Shown: in pieces, positions 7,835-16,020 of the stretch
How the letters are laid out: the number at the start of each line of letters is the position of its first letter
How positions within the stretch are numbered: the first letter of the stretch is position 1
Source: an uncultured Poribacteria bacterium
Lineage (GTDB): Bacteria > Poribacteria > WGA-4E > WGA-3G
Length of the DNA: 64,000 nt
Direction of reading: 5' to 3'
Assembly (NCBI GenBank): GCA_951812525.1
Contig: OX638316.1
Location: 2,390,630 to 2,454,629 of the forward strand
Position numbers and translations under genes: made by a program
The notes under the pieces: generated by a model
What the model was told of the DNA's origin: nothing
What the model saw: the letters and a program-made list of their open reading frames with translations, nothing else
Database searches by the model: none

Positions 7835-9667
7835 ATGGGAGCACGTTACATTATCGCACTCGTCCTAATGATAGTTGTGATGATTGCATGGAGTGTATTT
7901 TTCGGTAACCGCTTTGCACCCGAACCAGATGAATCAGCAACAACCGAAACGCCTGCCTCATCTGCTACGCGCGAAATGCAGTCCGATGCTACAACTCAAG
8001 CACCATCCGATGGAACCGAGGCATCCATCGACACAGATCTCTGGACACCGGTACAGGAAAGCCCCGATGACGCAAAGATTACCGTCCAAACAGATAACTA
8101 TAATATCGTCTTTAATGAAAAACTCGCAGTCGCAAAACTGTGGGAGCTAAACCAGTTTCCAGACAGGACAGTTGAGGAGGATATACCGCTAAATCTGATT
8201 CCGGAGAATGCACTCAACTGTCTCGCACTTCGGTTCGGAAATGACCAACTACAGCTTGATTCGCTCCGTGCCGGATGGAAGGCAGATAAATCCGAAATCG
8301 TCCTCGCGAATGGAGAAGAAAAAGAGACACTCACTTTCAGGACAATAATTGGAGAGAAGTTAAGGGTTACCAAACAGTTTACTTTCGTCTCCGGCACGTA
8401 TTTTGTAGACGTGACAGTGGCTTTCCAAAACGTCTCCGATGAGCCTTTGCTTATGGGCGGAAACGAACCAGCGAATGGGTATGAACTCCAATGGGGGCGG
8501 GGCATCAATGCCGACCTGTTACCGCACGAAAAGAGAAGCGGGAAACGTGGACAACGCGGCAAAGAGGGTGCTAAAGTTTACATCGGCGAAGGGAATCCGC
8601 ATCACAAACTTAAAGAAGAACAGGCTTTGGCGACAGTCCTCTGGGCAGGGCTCGATAGTCAGTACTTCAGCGCAATGATGATTCCAGACCCTCGGATTGC
8701 AGCAACGTATAAGCTGATAGAGACGCCAAACGCAGGTGCCGGAGCGGATATCACTGTCGTCGCACCGACTGAGACGGTTGCTCTCGTTGTCCCCGGTTTT
8801 TATCTTCCATCTCAACAGAAAATGAGGCACGATTTTCGGGTCTACGTCGGACCGAAAGACGACAAAATTCTAAAAAATATTGAGGCACCTAACGCTCCAG
8901 AAACACCAATCCGTCTCTCTAAAGTTATCGATTTTGGGTTCTTCTGGCCCCTCGTATGGGGGATGCTCTGGCTATTCCAAGGGTTTCATAGTATCTTCGG
9001 GAATTACGGACTTTCGATTATTTTGTTGACCGCCTTAGTGAAGATAATCACTTATCCTTTTACTCGTAAAGCGCACGGATCGATGAAGAAGATGCAGAAT
9101 CTTCAGCCTCAACTCGTGGAATTGAAAGAGAAGTACAGGGACGATCCGCAGAAACTCAACCGTGCCACAATGCGGCTTTATAAGGAAAATGGGGTCAACC
9201 CACTCGGTGGTTGTATTCCATGGCTCCCGCAGATTCCGCTTTTCTTCGCTCTTTTCTCACTCCTTGGGGGCGCAGTGGAACTACGCGGGGCACCATTCCT
9301 GCTCTGGATTAACGATCTTTCTGCCCCGGATACTTTGATCGACTTGCCTTTTACGATTCCGCTGATCATTACGCAGATAGATGCTGTCCGATTACTGCCG
9401 ATAATAAACGGATTAACGACTTGGCTCCAGCAGAAATTCGTAGGTAATGTAGCGCCAACAACGGACAATACCCAAATGAAAATCATGCAGTTTATGCCTA
9501 TCATCTTTATTTTTATTTTTTATAACTGGGCATCAGGGTTTGTATTGTATTGGTTGTGCAATAATGTGTTTACCATAGCACAACAGTATATACAGAATCG
9601 AGGCGCGGCTGACGAGGATGCGCTATCCATGGATACTAAAGGACGGAACGCTTCCAAGCGGAAATAG
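7835..9667 (+). CDS. yidC: Membrane protein insertase YidC/Oxa1
   Basis: The 610-residue protein has the Gram-negative form of YidC. It has an N-terminal transmembrane anchor (residues 5-24), then a large periplasmic beta-sandwich domain (about 70-370). The five-helix Oxa1 core starts near FGNYGLSIILLTALVKIITYP, where the Arg in FTRKAH lies in the cytoplasmic loop. Later helices include WLPQIPLFFALFSLL and FIFIFYNWASGFVLYWLCNN. The long periplasmic domain implies an outer-membrane (diderm) cell plan. A Ser/Thr/Glu-rich linker follows the anchor. The next gene begins 61 bp after its stop. Confidence 0.95.
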   Translation: MGARYIIALVLMIVVMIAWSVFFGNRFAPEPDESATTETPASSATREMQSDATTQAPSDGTEASIDTDLWTPVQESPDDAKITVQTDNYNIVFNEKLAVAKLWELNQFPDRTVEEDIPLNLIPENALNCLALRFGNDQLQLDSLRAGWKADKSEIVLANGEEKETLTFRTIIGEKLRVTKQFTFVSGTYFVDVTVAFQNVSDEPLLMGGNEPANGYELQWGRGINADLLPHEKRSGKRGQRGKEGAKVYIGEGNPHHKLKEEQALATVLWAGLDSQYFSAMMIPDPRIAATYKLIETPNAGAGADITVVAPTETVALVVPGFYLPSQQKMRHDFRVYVGPKDDKILKNIEAPNAPETPIRLSKVIDFGFFWPLVWGMLWLFQGFHSIFGNYGLSIILLTALVKIITYPFTRKAHGSMKKMQNLQPQLVELKEKYRDDPQKLNRATMRLYKENGVNPLGGCIPWLPQIPLFFALFSLLGGAVELRGAPFLLWINDLSAPDTLIDLPFTIPLIITQIDAVRLLPIINGLTTWLQQKFVGNVAPTTDNTQMKIMQFMPIIFIFIFYNWASGFVLYWLCNNVFTIAQQYIQNRGAADEDALSMDTKGRNASKRK

Positions 9668-9728
9668 ACCTGATCCATACCGTACGACTTCACTGCCGGA
9701 AACGTTTATACGAGGAGGATATCAACCC

Positions 9729-10352
9729 GTGCAACATTATATTGAAACCGAAGGTGACACAGTCGAGGAGGCAATTGAACAGGCACTCAACGAACTTGAG
9801 GTTACGCGGGAGCAGGTTACGATTGACCTTATTAATGAACCCACCAAAGGTATCTTAAATTTTGGCGCAAAGCGTGCGAAAGTTCGGGTGACAATTAAGC
9901 AAGATGTTTCTTCCGCACCGGATACAATTCTCAAAGAGATGCTTGACCGGATGGGGGTTACGGCAGAAGTTGAATCGCGCTTTGTTGACGGCAGTACACA
10001 TCTCGATATCCTCACGGACAGTCCTGCTTTGCTCATTGGGAAACATGGTCAGACCCTTGACGCAATTGAGCGAATCCTCAATTGTATCGTTAATAAAACG
10101 TCACTGGCGAAAAGACGGGTCTTTGTTGATACCGAGGGCTACCGAGAACGTCGAGAGGAACGGCTCGTCGAAATGGCGCACCAAATGGCGGAGCAGGTCA
10201 AGTATACCAATCGGGAGATGGTTCTTGCACCTATGTCCGCACGCGATCGCCGCATCATTCATGTTGCCTTAAAAGACGACGATGTTGTATCGACCTACAG
10301 CCAAGGTGAAGGCGATATGCGACGGGTCGTCATCACAACGCAGAAATCGTAA
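9729..10352 (+). CDS. khpB: RNA-binding protein Jag/KhpB (Jag_N, KH, R3H)
   Basis: The 207-residue protein binds RNA. The Jag N-terminal domain (about residues 1-50) includes EGDTVEEAIEQALNEL and GILNFGAKRAKV. A KH domain (about 75-150) has the loop IGKHGQTLDAIERI, and an R3H domain at the end shows R-x-x-I-H. The order Jag_N-KH-R3H is the usual one. The GTG at 9729 has GAGGAGG ten bases upstream. A longer frame reading from within yidC is rejected because it lacks a site and adds an unrelated N-terminus. It sits between yidC and mnmE, its usual location. Confidence 0.92.
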   Translation: MQHYIETEGDTVEEAIEQALNELEVTREQVTIDLINEPTKGILNFGAKRAKVRVTIKQDVSSAPDTILKEMLDRMGVTAEVESRFVDGSTHLDILTDSPALLIGKHGQTLDAIERILNCIVNKTSLAKRRVFVDTEGYRERREERLVEMAHQMAEQVKYTNREMVLAPMSARDRRIIHVALKDDDVVSTYSQGEGDMRRVVITTQKS

Positions 10353-10440
10353 GGACTCACAACGACGCTACCTCCTCATCTCCTGTTGCTTCGACGCGAC
10401 AGCATCGGTTGTTACCGTCTTCTCCGTCGGATTTGATACG

Positions 10441-11829
10441 ATGAAATTCCACGATACCATCGCAGCCATCGCAACAGCACGCGGCGAAGCAGGTATCGGC
10501 ATCGTCCGAGTTAGTGGATCACTCGCACTGCCGATTGCTGCCAATTTATTCCGATCTCCGCGCCCTGTGTCTCCCGCACAACTACCGACGCATACCCTTA
10601 CATACGGACATGTCGTGGATACCACCGCATCTGATAATGTTGTTGACGAGGTTTTGCTTGCGGTCATGCACGCACCGAAAACGTATACCGGTGAAGACAT
10701 TGTCGAATTTAACTGCCACGGCGGGATCGTGCCACTCACAGCTGTGCTGGATTTGGTCGTGAAGCGGGGTGCTCGGCTCGCAGAACCCGGCGAGTTTACA
10801 AAACGCGCTTTCCTCAATGGTAGACTCGACCTTGCGCAAGCGGAAGCCGTCGCAGAACTCATCGCCTCGAAAACAGATCTGAGCCGAAAGATCGCAATAG
10901 AGGTGCTTGCTGGGAAACTCTCTGATACTGTAAACCGATTGAGTGACCGGATCGCAGACTTGCTTGCAGAAATCGAGGCGTCTGTCGATTTCCCTGAGGA
11001 AGACCTCGACTTCATGAAAGTGGAGGCACAGCTCGAATGCGCACGTGCTGTTCAAACCGACTTAACCACGCTGCTTGAAACCGCATCTGAGGGGAGACTC
11101 ATCTCAGAGGGTGTCAACGTCGCCATATTAGGTAAACCAAATGTCGGGAAATCCAGTTTACTTAATGCACTCGTTGGAACAGCACGCGCTATCGTCACGG
11201 ATATCCCTGGCACAACGCGCGACACGATTGAAGAGGCAGTTAACATCAGTGGCATACCCTTGAAGCTCTTTGACACTGCTGGCATCCGACAGACAGATGA
11301 TATTGTTGAACAACAGGGCGTTCAACGGAGCAGAGCAGTCTTAGATAGGTCGGAATTGCTACTTCTAATGTTCGATGCGTCGCAGCCTTTAAACGATGCG
11401 GATCTGAATCTTTTACAGACCGCTCAATCGCATAAGGCGATTCTTGTTTTGAACAAAACAGACTTACCGGTTGTGACGACATCGGAGGCACTGTTGGTGC
11501 ACTGCCCGAAAAAACGCGTCGTCGAGACAGTAATCCCTGAAGGCAAGGGGCTTGACTCGCTAAAAGCTGCTGTCTGTGAGGAGCTGCTTGGCGGCGAATT
11601 GGTTGTGGGTGAGTCGCCGATTGTAACGAACGCTCGCCATCAAGATGCCCTGCGGCGTGCACACGAAGGGCTTAATTATGCAATAGGGAGTCTCGCGGAC
11701 GGTATGCCGCCTGAACTCGTTGCTGTCGATTTACGAATCAGTCTCGATGCCCTCGGCGATATTGTCGGCAAGACGACAACTGAAGATATACTCGATAGAA
11801 TTTTCTCTCAATTCTGCGTCGGAAAGTAG
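10441..11829 (+). CDS. mnmE: tRNA uridine-5-carboxymethylaminomethyl modification GTPase
   Basis: MnmE, with MnmG, modifies wobble U34 of several tRNAs. The 462-residue product is full length. It has an N-terminal folate-binding domain (DTIAAIATARGEAGIGIVRVSG) and a helical domain. The inserted G domain has the P loop GKPNVGKSSLLNAL, switch motif TDIPGTTRDTIEE, DTAG and NKTD. The C-terminus ends DRIFSQFCVGK, with the catalytic Cys of the C-(I/L/V)-G-K motif. The start is placed at the ATG at 10441, because the upstream in-frame sequence is unlike the family. Confidence 0.96.
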   Translation: MKFHDTIAAIATARGEAGIGIVRVSGSLALPIAANLFRSPRPVSPAQLPTHTLTYGHVVDTTASDNVVDEVLLAVMHAPKTYTGEDIVEFNCHGGIVPLTAVLDLVVKRGARLAEPGEFTKRAFLNGRLDLAQAEAVAELIASKTDLSRKIAIEVLAGKLSDTVNRLSDRIADLLAEIEASVDFPEEDLDFMKVEAQLECARAVQTDLTTLLETASEGRLISEGVNVAILGKPNVGKSSLLNALVGTARAIVTDIPGTTRDTIEEAVNISGIPLKLFDTAGIRQTDDIVEQQGVQRSRAVLDRSELLLLMFDASQPLNDADLNLLQTAQSHKAILVLNKTDLPVVTTSEALLVHCPKKRVVETVIPEGKGLDSLKAAVCEELLGGELVVGESPIVTNARHQDALRRAHEGLNYAIGSLADGMPPELVAVDLRISLDALGDIVGKTTTEDILDRIFSQFCVGK

Positions 11830-11942
11830 TGTTTGTTGAGGCAACCAGAAAAAAGGAACTTTTATCGTAATATAGTGTGTCTATTCTCTGCTTACCAGCG
11901 GAGGACATCGATACCGGGCACAACATCATAAAGGAGATACCG

Positions 11943-12134
11943 ATGTTAGGAGCAAAGCAACAGTGGTGTCCTCGCTGCCAAAGACACGTACAAACAGAGC
12001 AGAAACAATCTCATATTGGCAGACAAAAGAAACTCGTCAAAATCATTATTACGTGCGGCAGGTGTCGGATAACGTTGTCAAGCAAAACAACCAGCGCGTC
12101 CGTACTTGAGCAGCAGGAGAACGAGGAAGCCTAA
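11943..12134 (+). CDS. Small zinc-ribbon protein
   Basis: A 63-residue protein starts at an ATG seven bases after AAAGGAG. It has CPRC near residue 10 and CGRC near residue 40, about 27 residues apart. The spacing and basic residues between them look like a zinc ribbon. I do not recognise a named family. It follows mnmE by 113 bp on the same strand. Confidence 0.65.
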   Translation: MLGAKQQWCPRCQRHVQTEQKQSHIGRQKKLVKIIITCGRCRITLSSKTTSASVLEQQENEEA

Positions 12135-12326
12135 ACGAAGTGTATCGTAAACGGAAGAAGAGAAAATGGGTATTTGATTCTGTTTTTTTAGATTTTTCCG
12201 TTCAAATGTGCTATTATTTTAAAAATTGATTGAGCCGATGCGCGGTTCGGCGGGTTTTCCGCTTCTGATCCCTGTTAGGCAAAACCGTTGGCTGTTTATC
12301 GCTTAGATTAAAAAAGGAGAAAAGTA

Positions 12327-13247
12327 ATGTTTTATCCCGTTTTTCACCGTACCTCTACGCGTCTGGCAGGACTCCTTGTTCTGCTATTGATGGTCGGTAC
12401 GATACCCGCGCTCGTCGCGAGTGAAGAAATTCAGTGGCGTGAGACAGTTGAAGACACCATGTCAGAAGCGGCAAAGACTGGCAAACCGATTATGATGGAT
12501 TTCTATACCGACTGGTGAGGGTTTTGTAAGCGGCTGGATGCCGAAACGTTCACAGATACTCACATCGTCACGCTCGCTGAAGAGTTTATTTCTGTCAAAG
12601 TAAATCCGGAAGACACGGAACGTCCGATCAATGAGGAGACGCGAAGCCGATACGGTGTCACTGCTTATCCGGCAGTCCTGTTTATCAGTTCAGACGGAGG
12701 ACTCATCAAATATCACTCAGGATACGTTCCACCGGATCAATTTGCCCCTGTTATGGAAGATGCCTTGGAAAAAGAGACTGAATTCCAAGAAACACTGGAG
12801 AAATTGAAAGCAAAATCGGATGATGCCAAACTCAACGTTCAAGTCGCACTTATCTACTTGGAACGGAAGCAATTGGACAAGGCTATCCCGTTAAGCGAGA
12901 AAGCGTTTGCACAGGATCCGAGAAACAGGTCGAAACTCATCCCGAACTTACACAACCAATTAGGACTCACTTATGGCAACCTGCTTGAAGGCACAAGTGC
13001 TGAAGAATCAGAGGTATACTTTGAAAAGGCGGTCTCTCACTTCAAAACTGTCATAGACAAGTATCCGAATAGTATAGTCTACGAACAGGCACAATATTAC
13101 CTCGGTGTAACCTATGCCATCAGAGAGCATTATAAAGACGCTATTGCGGTGCTTGAGAAGCTATCGCATCACGCCAAGGATGCAAACATCAGGCAGAATG
13201 CTGAAGCGATGCTCGAACGGGTTAAGGATTTGGCTAACGCCAACTAA
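12327..13247 (+). CDS. Exported thioredoxin-TPR protein with in-frame TGA (candidate selenoprotein, Sec64)
   Basis: Reading through one TGA (12516-12518) gives a coherent 306-residue protein. It has a signal peptide (residues 1-31), a thioredoxin fold (about 35-145) and at least two TPR-like helix pairs (about 150-306). The active site reads D-F-Y-T-D-W-(TGA)-G-F-C-K-R-L-D. The TGA replaces exactly the first Cys of W-C-G-x-C, giving a U-x-x-C redox motif, and the cis-Pro segment TAYPAVLF follows. The frame stays open for 243 codons after the TGA. The start has AAAAAAGGAG upstream. Many neighbouring genes use TGA as stop, so codon reassignment is unlikely. Alternatives are a nonsense mutation or a read error. 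The sel genes are not in this window. Confidence 0.75.
12516..12547 (+). promoter_or_regulatory. Candidate bacterial SECIS hairpin after the in-frame TGA
   Basis: Starting after the TGA, CGGC (12531-12534) pairs with GCCG (12540-12543) around the loop TGGAT. GTTT (12521-12524) pairs with AAAC (12544-12547), leaving a 6-nt bulge. The loop begins 16 nt after the TGA and has G at its second position. This fits the general pattern I know for bacterial SECIS elements, at the short end of the distance range. The stem is weak, so this is suggestive only. Confidence 0.4.
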
Positions 13248-13256
13248 CAGTTTCCA

Positions 13257-13283
13257 ATAGGCGCGGTTTCTGACCGCGCCTAT
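13257..13283. repeat. Palindrome between convergent genes (GCGCGGT family)
   Basis: Perfect 11-bp inverted repeat ATAGGCGCGGT / ACCGCGCCTAT with a 5-nt loop. It overlaps the end of the rluB-type gene by a few bases. It may act as a bidirectional terminator and belongs with the palindromes at 3606, 24283 and 27213. Confidence 0.6.
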
Positions 13284-13993
13284 AACATCAATAGCTCGGA
13301 TACCTCATCCGATGTCAGAAATCGATACCTTCCTGACGGCAAACTCCCTAACTTTAAAGTGCCAACTTGAATCCGCTTTAGACGGATGACTGGGTGCTTC
13401 ACGGCTTTAAACATCATCCGAACCTGCCGTTTTTTCCCTTCATGAATCGTTACCTCAAACTGTGTTGACTTGTGATCCTTGCTTGGTTTCAACCGTTCGA
13501 TCTTCGCTGGTGCCGTTGTCCCACTCGGAATGGTGACACCGCGACGCAACCTCTGAATTGCGTCGTCGTTAGGTACACCTTGTACCCACGCGAGATAGGT
13601 CTTATCTATTTCATGGCTCGGATGTAGCAGCCGGTAGGCGAAATCGCCGTCGTTCGTGAAAAGGAGAAGCCCCTCGGTTTCCGAATCTAAGCGTCCGACA
13701 GGATAGATTGTATCGGGAAGGTCTCTAATGAGGTCCATAACTGTCGGGCGCCCGCGTTCATCGCTACGTGTTGTTATGTACCCTGCTGGTTTGTTCAGCA
13801 TCAGATAGATGTGTTCCGTTAATGGTTCAACCCGTTTTCCTTCAAATTCAACAGCGTCGGTTTCTACATCAATTGGATGCCCTGGAACCAGCACAGGTTC
13901 ACCGTTGACTGTAACAGCACCAGCAAGGATCCTCTTTTTCACTGACCGCCGAGAGGCGATGCCTGAGGTAGCAATATATTTTTCAAGCCGCAT
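13280..13993 (-). CDS. rRNA pseudouridine synthase, RsuA/RluB family
   Basis: The 237-residue enzyme isomerises a uridine in rRNA. It has an N-terminal S4 RNA-binding domain (MRLEKYIATSGIASRRSVKKRI). The catalytic core includes the Asp motif VGRLDSETEGLLLFTNDG, LNKPAGYITT upstream, and the family segment EGKKRQVRMMF. The ATG at 13993 overlaps the stop of the GNAT gene by 11 bp, pointing to coupled translation. A 64-codon extension reading through the GNAT gene is rejected as a frame artefact. Whether it is RluB, RluE or RsuA is not clear; its length best fits RluB. Confidence 0.9.
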   Translation of the reverse strand: MRLEKYIATSGIASRRSVKKRILAGAVTVNGEPVLVPGHPIDVETDAVEFEGKRVEPLTEHIYLMLNKPAGYITTRSDERGRPTVMDLIRDLPDTIYPVGRLDSETEGLLLFTNDGDFAYRLLHPSHEIDKTYLAWVQGVPNDDAIQRLRRGVTIPSGTTAPAKIERLKPSKDHKSTQFEVTIHEGKKRQVRMMFKAVKHPVIRLKRIQVGTLKLGSLPSGRYRFLTSDEVSELLML

Positions 13994-14585
13994 CGTGTCG
14001 ATCCTGGACCCCTTCACCACTGTTTGTAAGCTGGAGTTTGCGTCTTTCTCTGTTCTCCGCGCATTCAATCGTATAGACTTGGTCTGGATGGGTGTATCCT
14101 TTAAACATAACGTCTTTTTCGTAATACATGCCAAGTTTTTCGACGACGCGAATTGAGCGAACATTAAGGGGGTCGATGATCGCAATCAACCGTGGCATCC
14201 GTAAAACGTTAAATGCGTAATTGAGCACAGCGCGTGCTGCTTCAGTCGCATAACCGCGTCCCCAATACGGACGCGCCAATCGGTAACCAATCTCCGTTTC
14301 CGGTTGTCCGCATACATCAGGAAAATAGAACAGCCCACAGTAGCCAATTACCTCTTCGTTGCTTTTTTCAATAACCGCCCACGGTCCGATTCCTGATTTC
14401 TGACGATAGTTCTTAAGACAATCGTGGAGCCAATCGTGAACCTGTTCAGGGGTCAGGGTACCGCTACCAAAATGCATCACTTCTGGATCTCCGAAGATGT
14501 GGTTCATGGCATTGGCATCGGAGAGTTGGAAGGGTCTAACAATCAGTCGATTGGTTTCGACAATAACTGCGGTGGGATGGGTCAT
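13983..14585 (-). CDS. GNAT N-acetyltransferase, RimJ/RimL type
   Basis: The 200-residue protein is a GNAT acetyltransferase of the RimJ/RimL branch. It opens with VETNRLIVRPFQLSDANAM, continues with WAVIEKSNEEVIGYCGL, and has the acetyl-CoA loop RPYWGRGYATEAARAVLNYAF. The closing NVRSIRVVEKLGM motif is typical. The ATG at 14585 forms an ATGA stop-start overlap with the upstream HAD gene. The substrate is unknown; relatives acetylate ribosomal proteins or small molecules. Confidence 0.85.
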   Translation of the reverse strand: MTHPTAVIVETNRLIVRPFQLSDANAMNHIFGDPEVMHFGSGTLTPEQVHDWLHDCLKNYRQKSGIGPWAVIEKSNEEVIGYCGLFYFPDVCGQPETEIGYRLARPYWGRGYATEAARAVLNYAFNVLRMPRLIAIIDPLNVRSIRVVEKLGMYYEKDVMFKGYTHPDQVYTIECAENRERRKLQLTNSGEGVQDRHDAA

Positions 14586-15223
14586 TTTTCTATCTGCCAA
14601 CCCCTCTCTGTTGCGATTTGACGCAACTTCCGATCAGGATTGACTGCAACTGCGTGTCCAAACAATTCCAGCTTGTGTGCATCCGTGTGGTGGTTTCCAT
14701 AGGCGTAAGAAGTACTTAGGTCAAATCCATGTTCGGTAGCAATTTGTTGGGCGAGTTTGGCTTTGTTTTCGGCAAACGGGTGTAACCCGACGCGTTCTCC
14801 CGTAAACTTGCCATTGACCACTTCCAGTTGATGTGAAACCATCAGATCGGTCTCGAAATGCTCATGGAATGGTTGAACAAGGAACGACAGCGAACCCGAC
14901 ATCAAAATAACCGTTTGTCCTTCCGCACGGTGGGCAGAGATCAATTTAGCAATATGGGGTGCTATACTCGGACGAAGCGTCTCGACAAAGCAACGCTGTG
15001 CAATTTCATGGAGACGTGCCTGTGCCAAACCGCGAAGGTGAATTTTGTTAGATTTTGCCACCGGAAGCGACTTAACTTTCAGAAAATTAGATGCCCATGC
15101 TAGAAGGTTTGATATCGGTATTTCACCTTGGTCCAATAGATAACGCAGAAAAACCTGCTCTGAGGAGAGACGGATAATCGTACCATCTAAATCGAAGATA
15201 GCACACGTTTTAGATGCCTTCAT
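14582..15223 (-). CDS. HAD-IB family phosphatase
   Basis: This 213-residue protein is a haloacid dehalogenase-type hydrolase of the phosphoserine phosphatase-like IB group. Motif I is FDLDGTI (nucleophile Asp), motif II is VILMSGS, and a Lys lies in FAENKAKL. The motif IV position reads YGNHHTDAHKL, carrying the metal-binding Asp. It overlaps pdxJ upstream and the GNAT gene downstream by ATGA junctions, so these genes form a tight operon. The physiological phosphate ester is unknown. Confidence 0.82.
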   Translation of the reverse strand: MKASKTCAIFDLDGTIIRLSSEQVFLRYLLDQGEIPISNLLAWASNFLKVKSLPVAKSNKIHLRGLAQARLHEIAQRCFVETLRPSIAPHIAKLISAHRAEGQTVILMSGSLSFLVQPFHEHFETDLMVSHQLEVVNGKFTGERVGLHPFAENKAKLAQQIATEHGFDLSTSYAYGNHHTDAHKLELFGHAVAVNPDRKLRQIATERGWQIEK

Positions 15224-15972
15224 TTTATCTGCTGTCCCAGTGCGTGCCGATATGCTTTGACGGCAGCTTCCATCCCGATATAGAGTGCATCTGCCATTAA
15301 ATGATGACCGATGGAGACTTCAAGGAGTCCCGGTAATTTCTGCATCAGGGGTAGGTTGTCGAGGTTCAAGTCGTGACCAGCATTAATCCCAAGCCCTAAA
15401 TCCATCGCCTTCACCGCAGCATTTTTTAATAGCGCGAATTCGCGTTCAATCTCTGTTTTGGTTTCTGCCATAGCGTAAGGGGCGGTGTAAAGTTCAATTC
15501 TGTCTGCCCCAATGTCACGTGTCATCGCTATCTGATCAACATCGGTGCCACTAAACAAGCTCACGCGGATACCCGCACTTTTCAAAGATGCGATAATCGG
15601 CTTCAACATATCACCATCTTTGAGGATGTCCCAAACGGTATGGCTCGTTATCTCACCCGTCACAACAGGGACAAGCGTGCATTGGGTCGGTTTTGTGCGG
15701 AGGACCATATCAATCAGATCGGGTCTCGGATCGCCTTCAATATTGTATTCAATCGTGGGTGATTTTTGGGTGTTGATTTCTATTAACCGTTCGGCGATGT
15801 TCTGTACATCTGTAGGTGTGATATGGCGTTGGTCTTCGCGGGGATGCACGGTAATACCTTGTGCGCCGGCAGCGACACAGGTATCGACAGCAGTGAGCAT
15901 ATCCGGGATATCGCCGCCACGAGAGTTTCGGAGTGTTGCGATTTTGTTTACATTAACGCTGAGGGAGATCAT
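15220..15972 (-). CDS. pdxJ: Pyridoxine 5'-phosphate synthase
   Basis: PdxJ condenses 3-amino-2-oxopropyl phosphate with 1-deoxy-D-xylulose 5-phosphate to pyridoxine 5'-phosphate in the DXP-dependent vitamin B6 route. The 250-residue TIM barrel has the expected markers: SVNVNKIATLRNSRG near the N-terminus, GITVHPREDQRHI, the EYNIEGDP segment, VSLFSG, IELYTAPYA, GINAGHDLNLDNL and VSIGHHL. The ATG at 15972 has AAAAGGA upstream. It is the first gene of the overlapping run pdxJ-HAD-GNAT-rluB type. Confidence 0.95.
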   Translation of the reverse strand: MISLSVNVNKIATLRNSRGGDIPDMLTAVDTCVAAGAQGITVHPREDQRHITPTDVQNIAERLIEINTQKSPTIEYNIEGDPRPDLIDMVLRTKPTQCTLVPVVTGEITSHTVWDILKDGDMLKPIIASLKSAGIRVSLFSGTDVDQIAMTRDIGADRIELYTAPYAMAETKTEIEREFALLKNAAVKAMDLGLGINAGHDLNLDNLPLMQKLPGLLEVSIGHHLMADALYIGMEAAVKAYRHALGQQIK

Positions 15973-16020
15973 ATTTCTTCCTTTTTTGTGTTTTTATTTT
16001 CTTGCCGCTGCGATTACAAA

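Noticed and set aside
9618-9728. N-terminal extension of KhpB
   Set aside because: It reads through the end of yidC in another frame, while a GTG at 9729 has a good GAGGAGG site.
12327-12518. A 63-residue truncated protein ending at the TGA, with a second gene starting at 12753
   Set aside because: The frame between the TGA and 12753 encodes the rest of the thioredoxin fold without interruption, and 12753 lies in mid-domain with no ribosome binding site.
12516-12518. Reassignment of TGA to an amino acid in the whole genome
   Set aside because: TGA ends many clear genes here, including the tatD, HAD and LamG genes, so it is a true stop elsewhere.
13280-14185. A 301-residue version of the pseudouridine synthase
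   Set aside because: The extra 64 residues are an out-of-frame reading of the GNAT gene. The S4 domain begins at the ATG at 13993.
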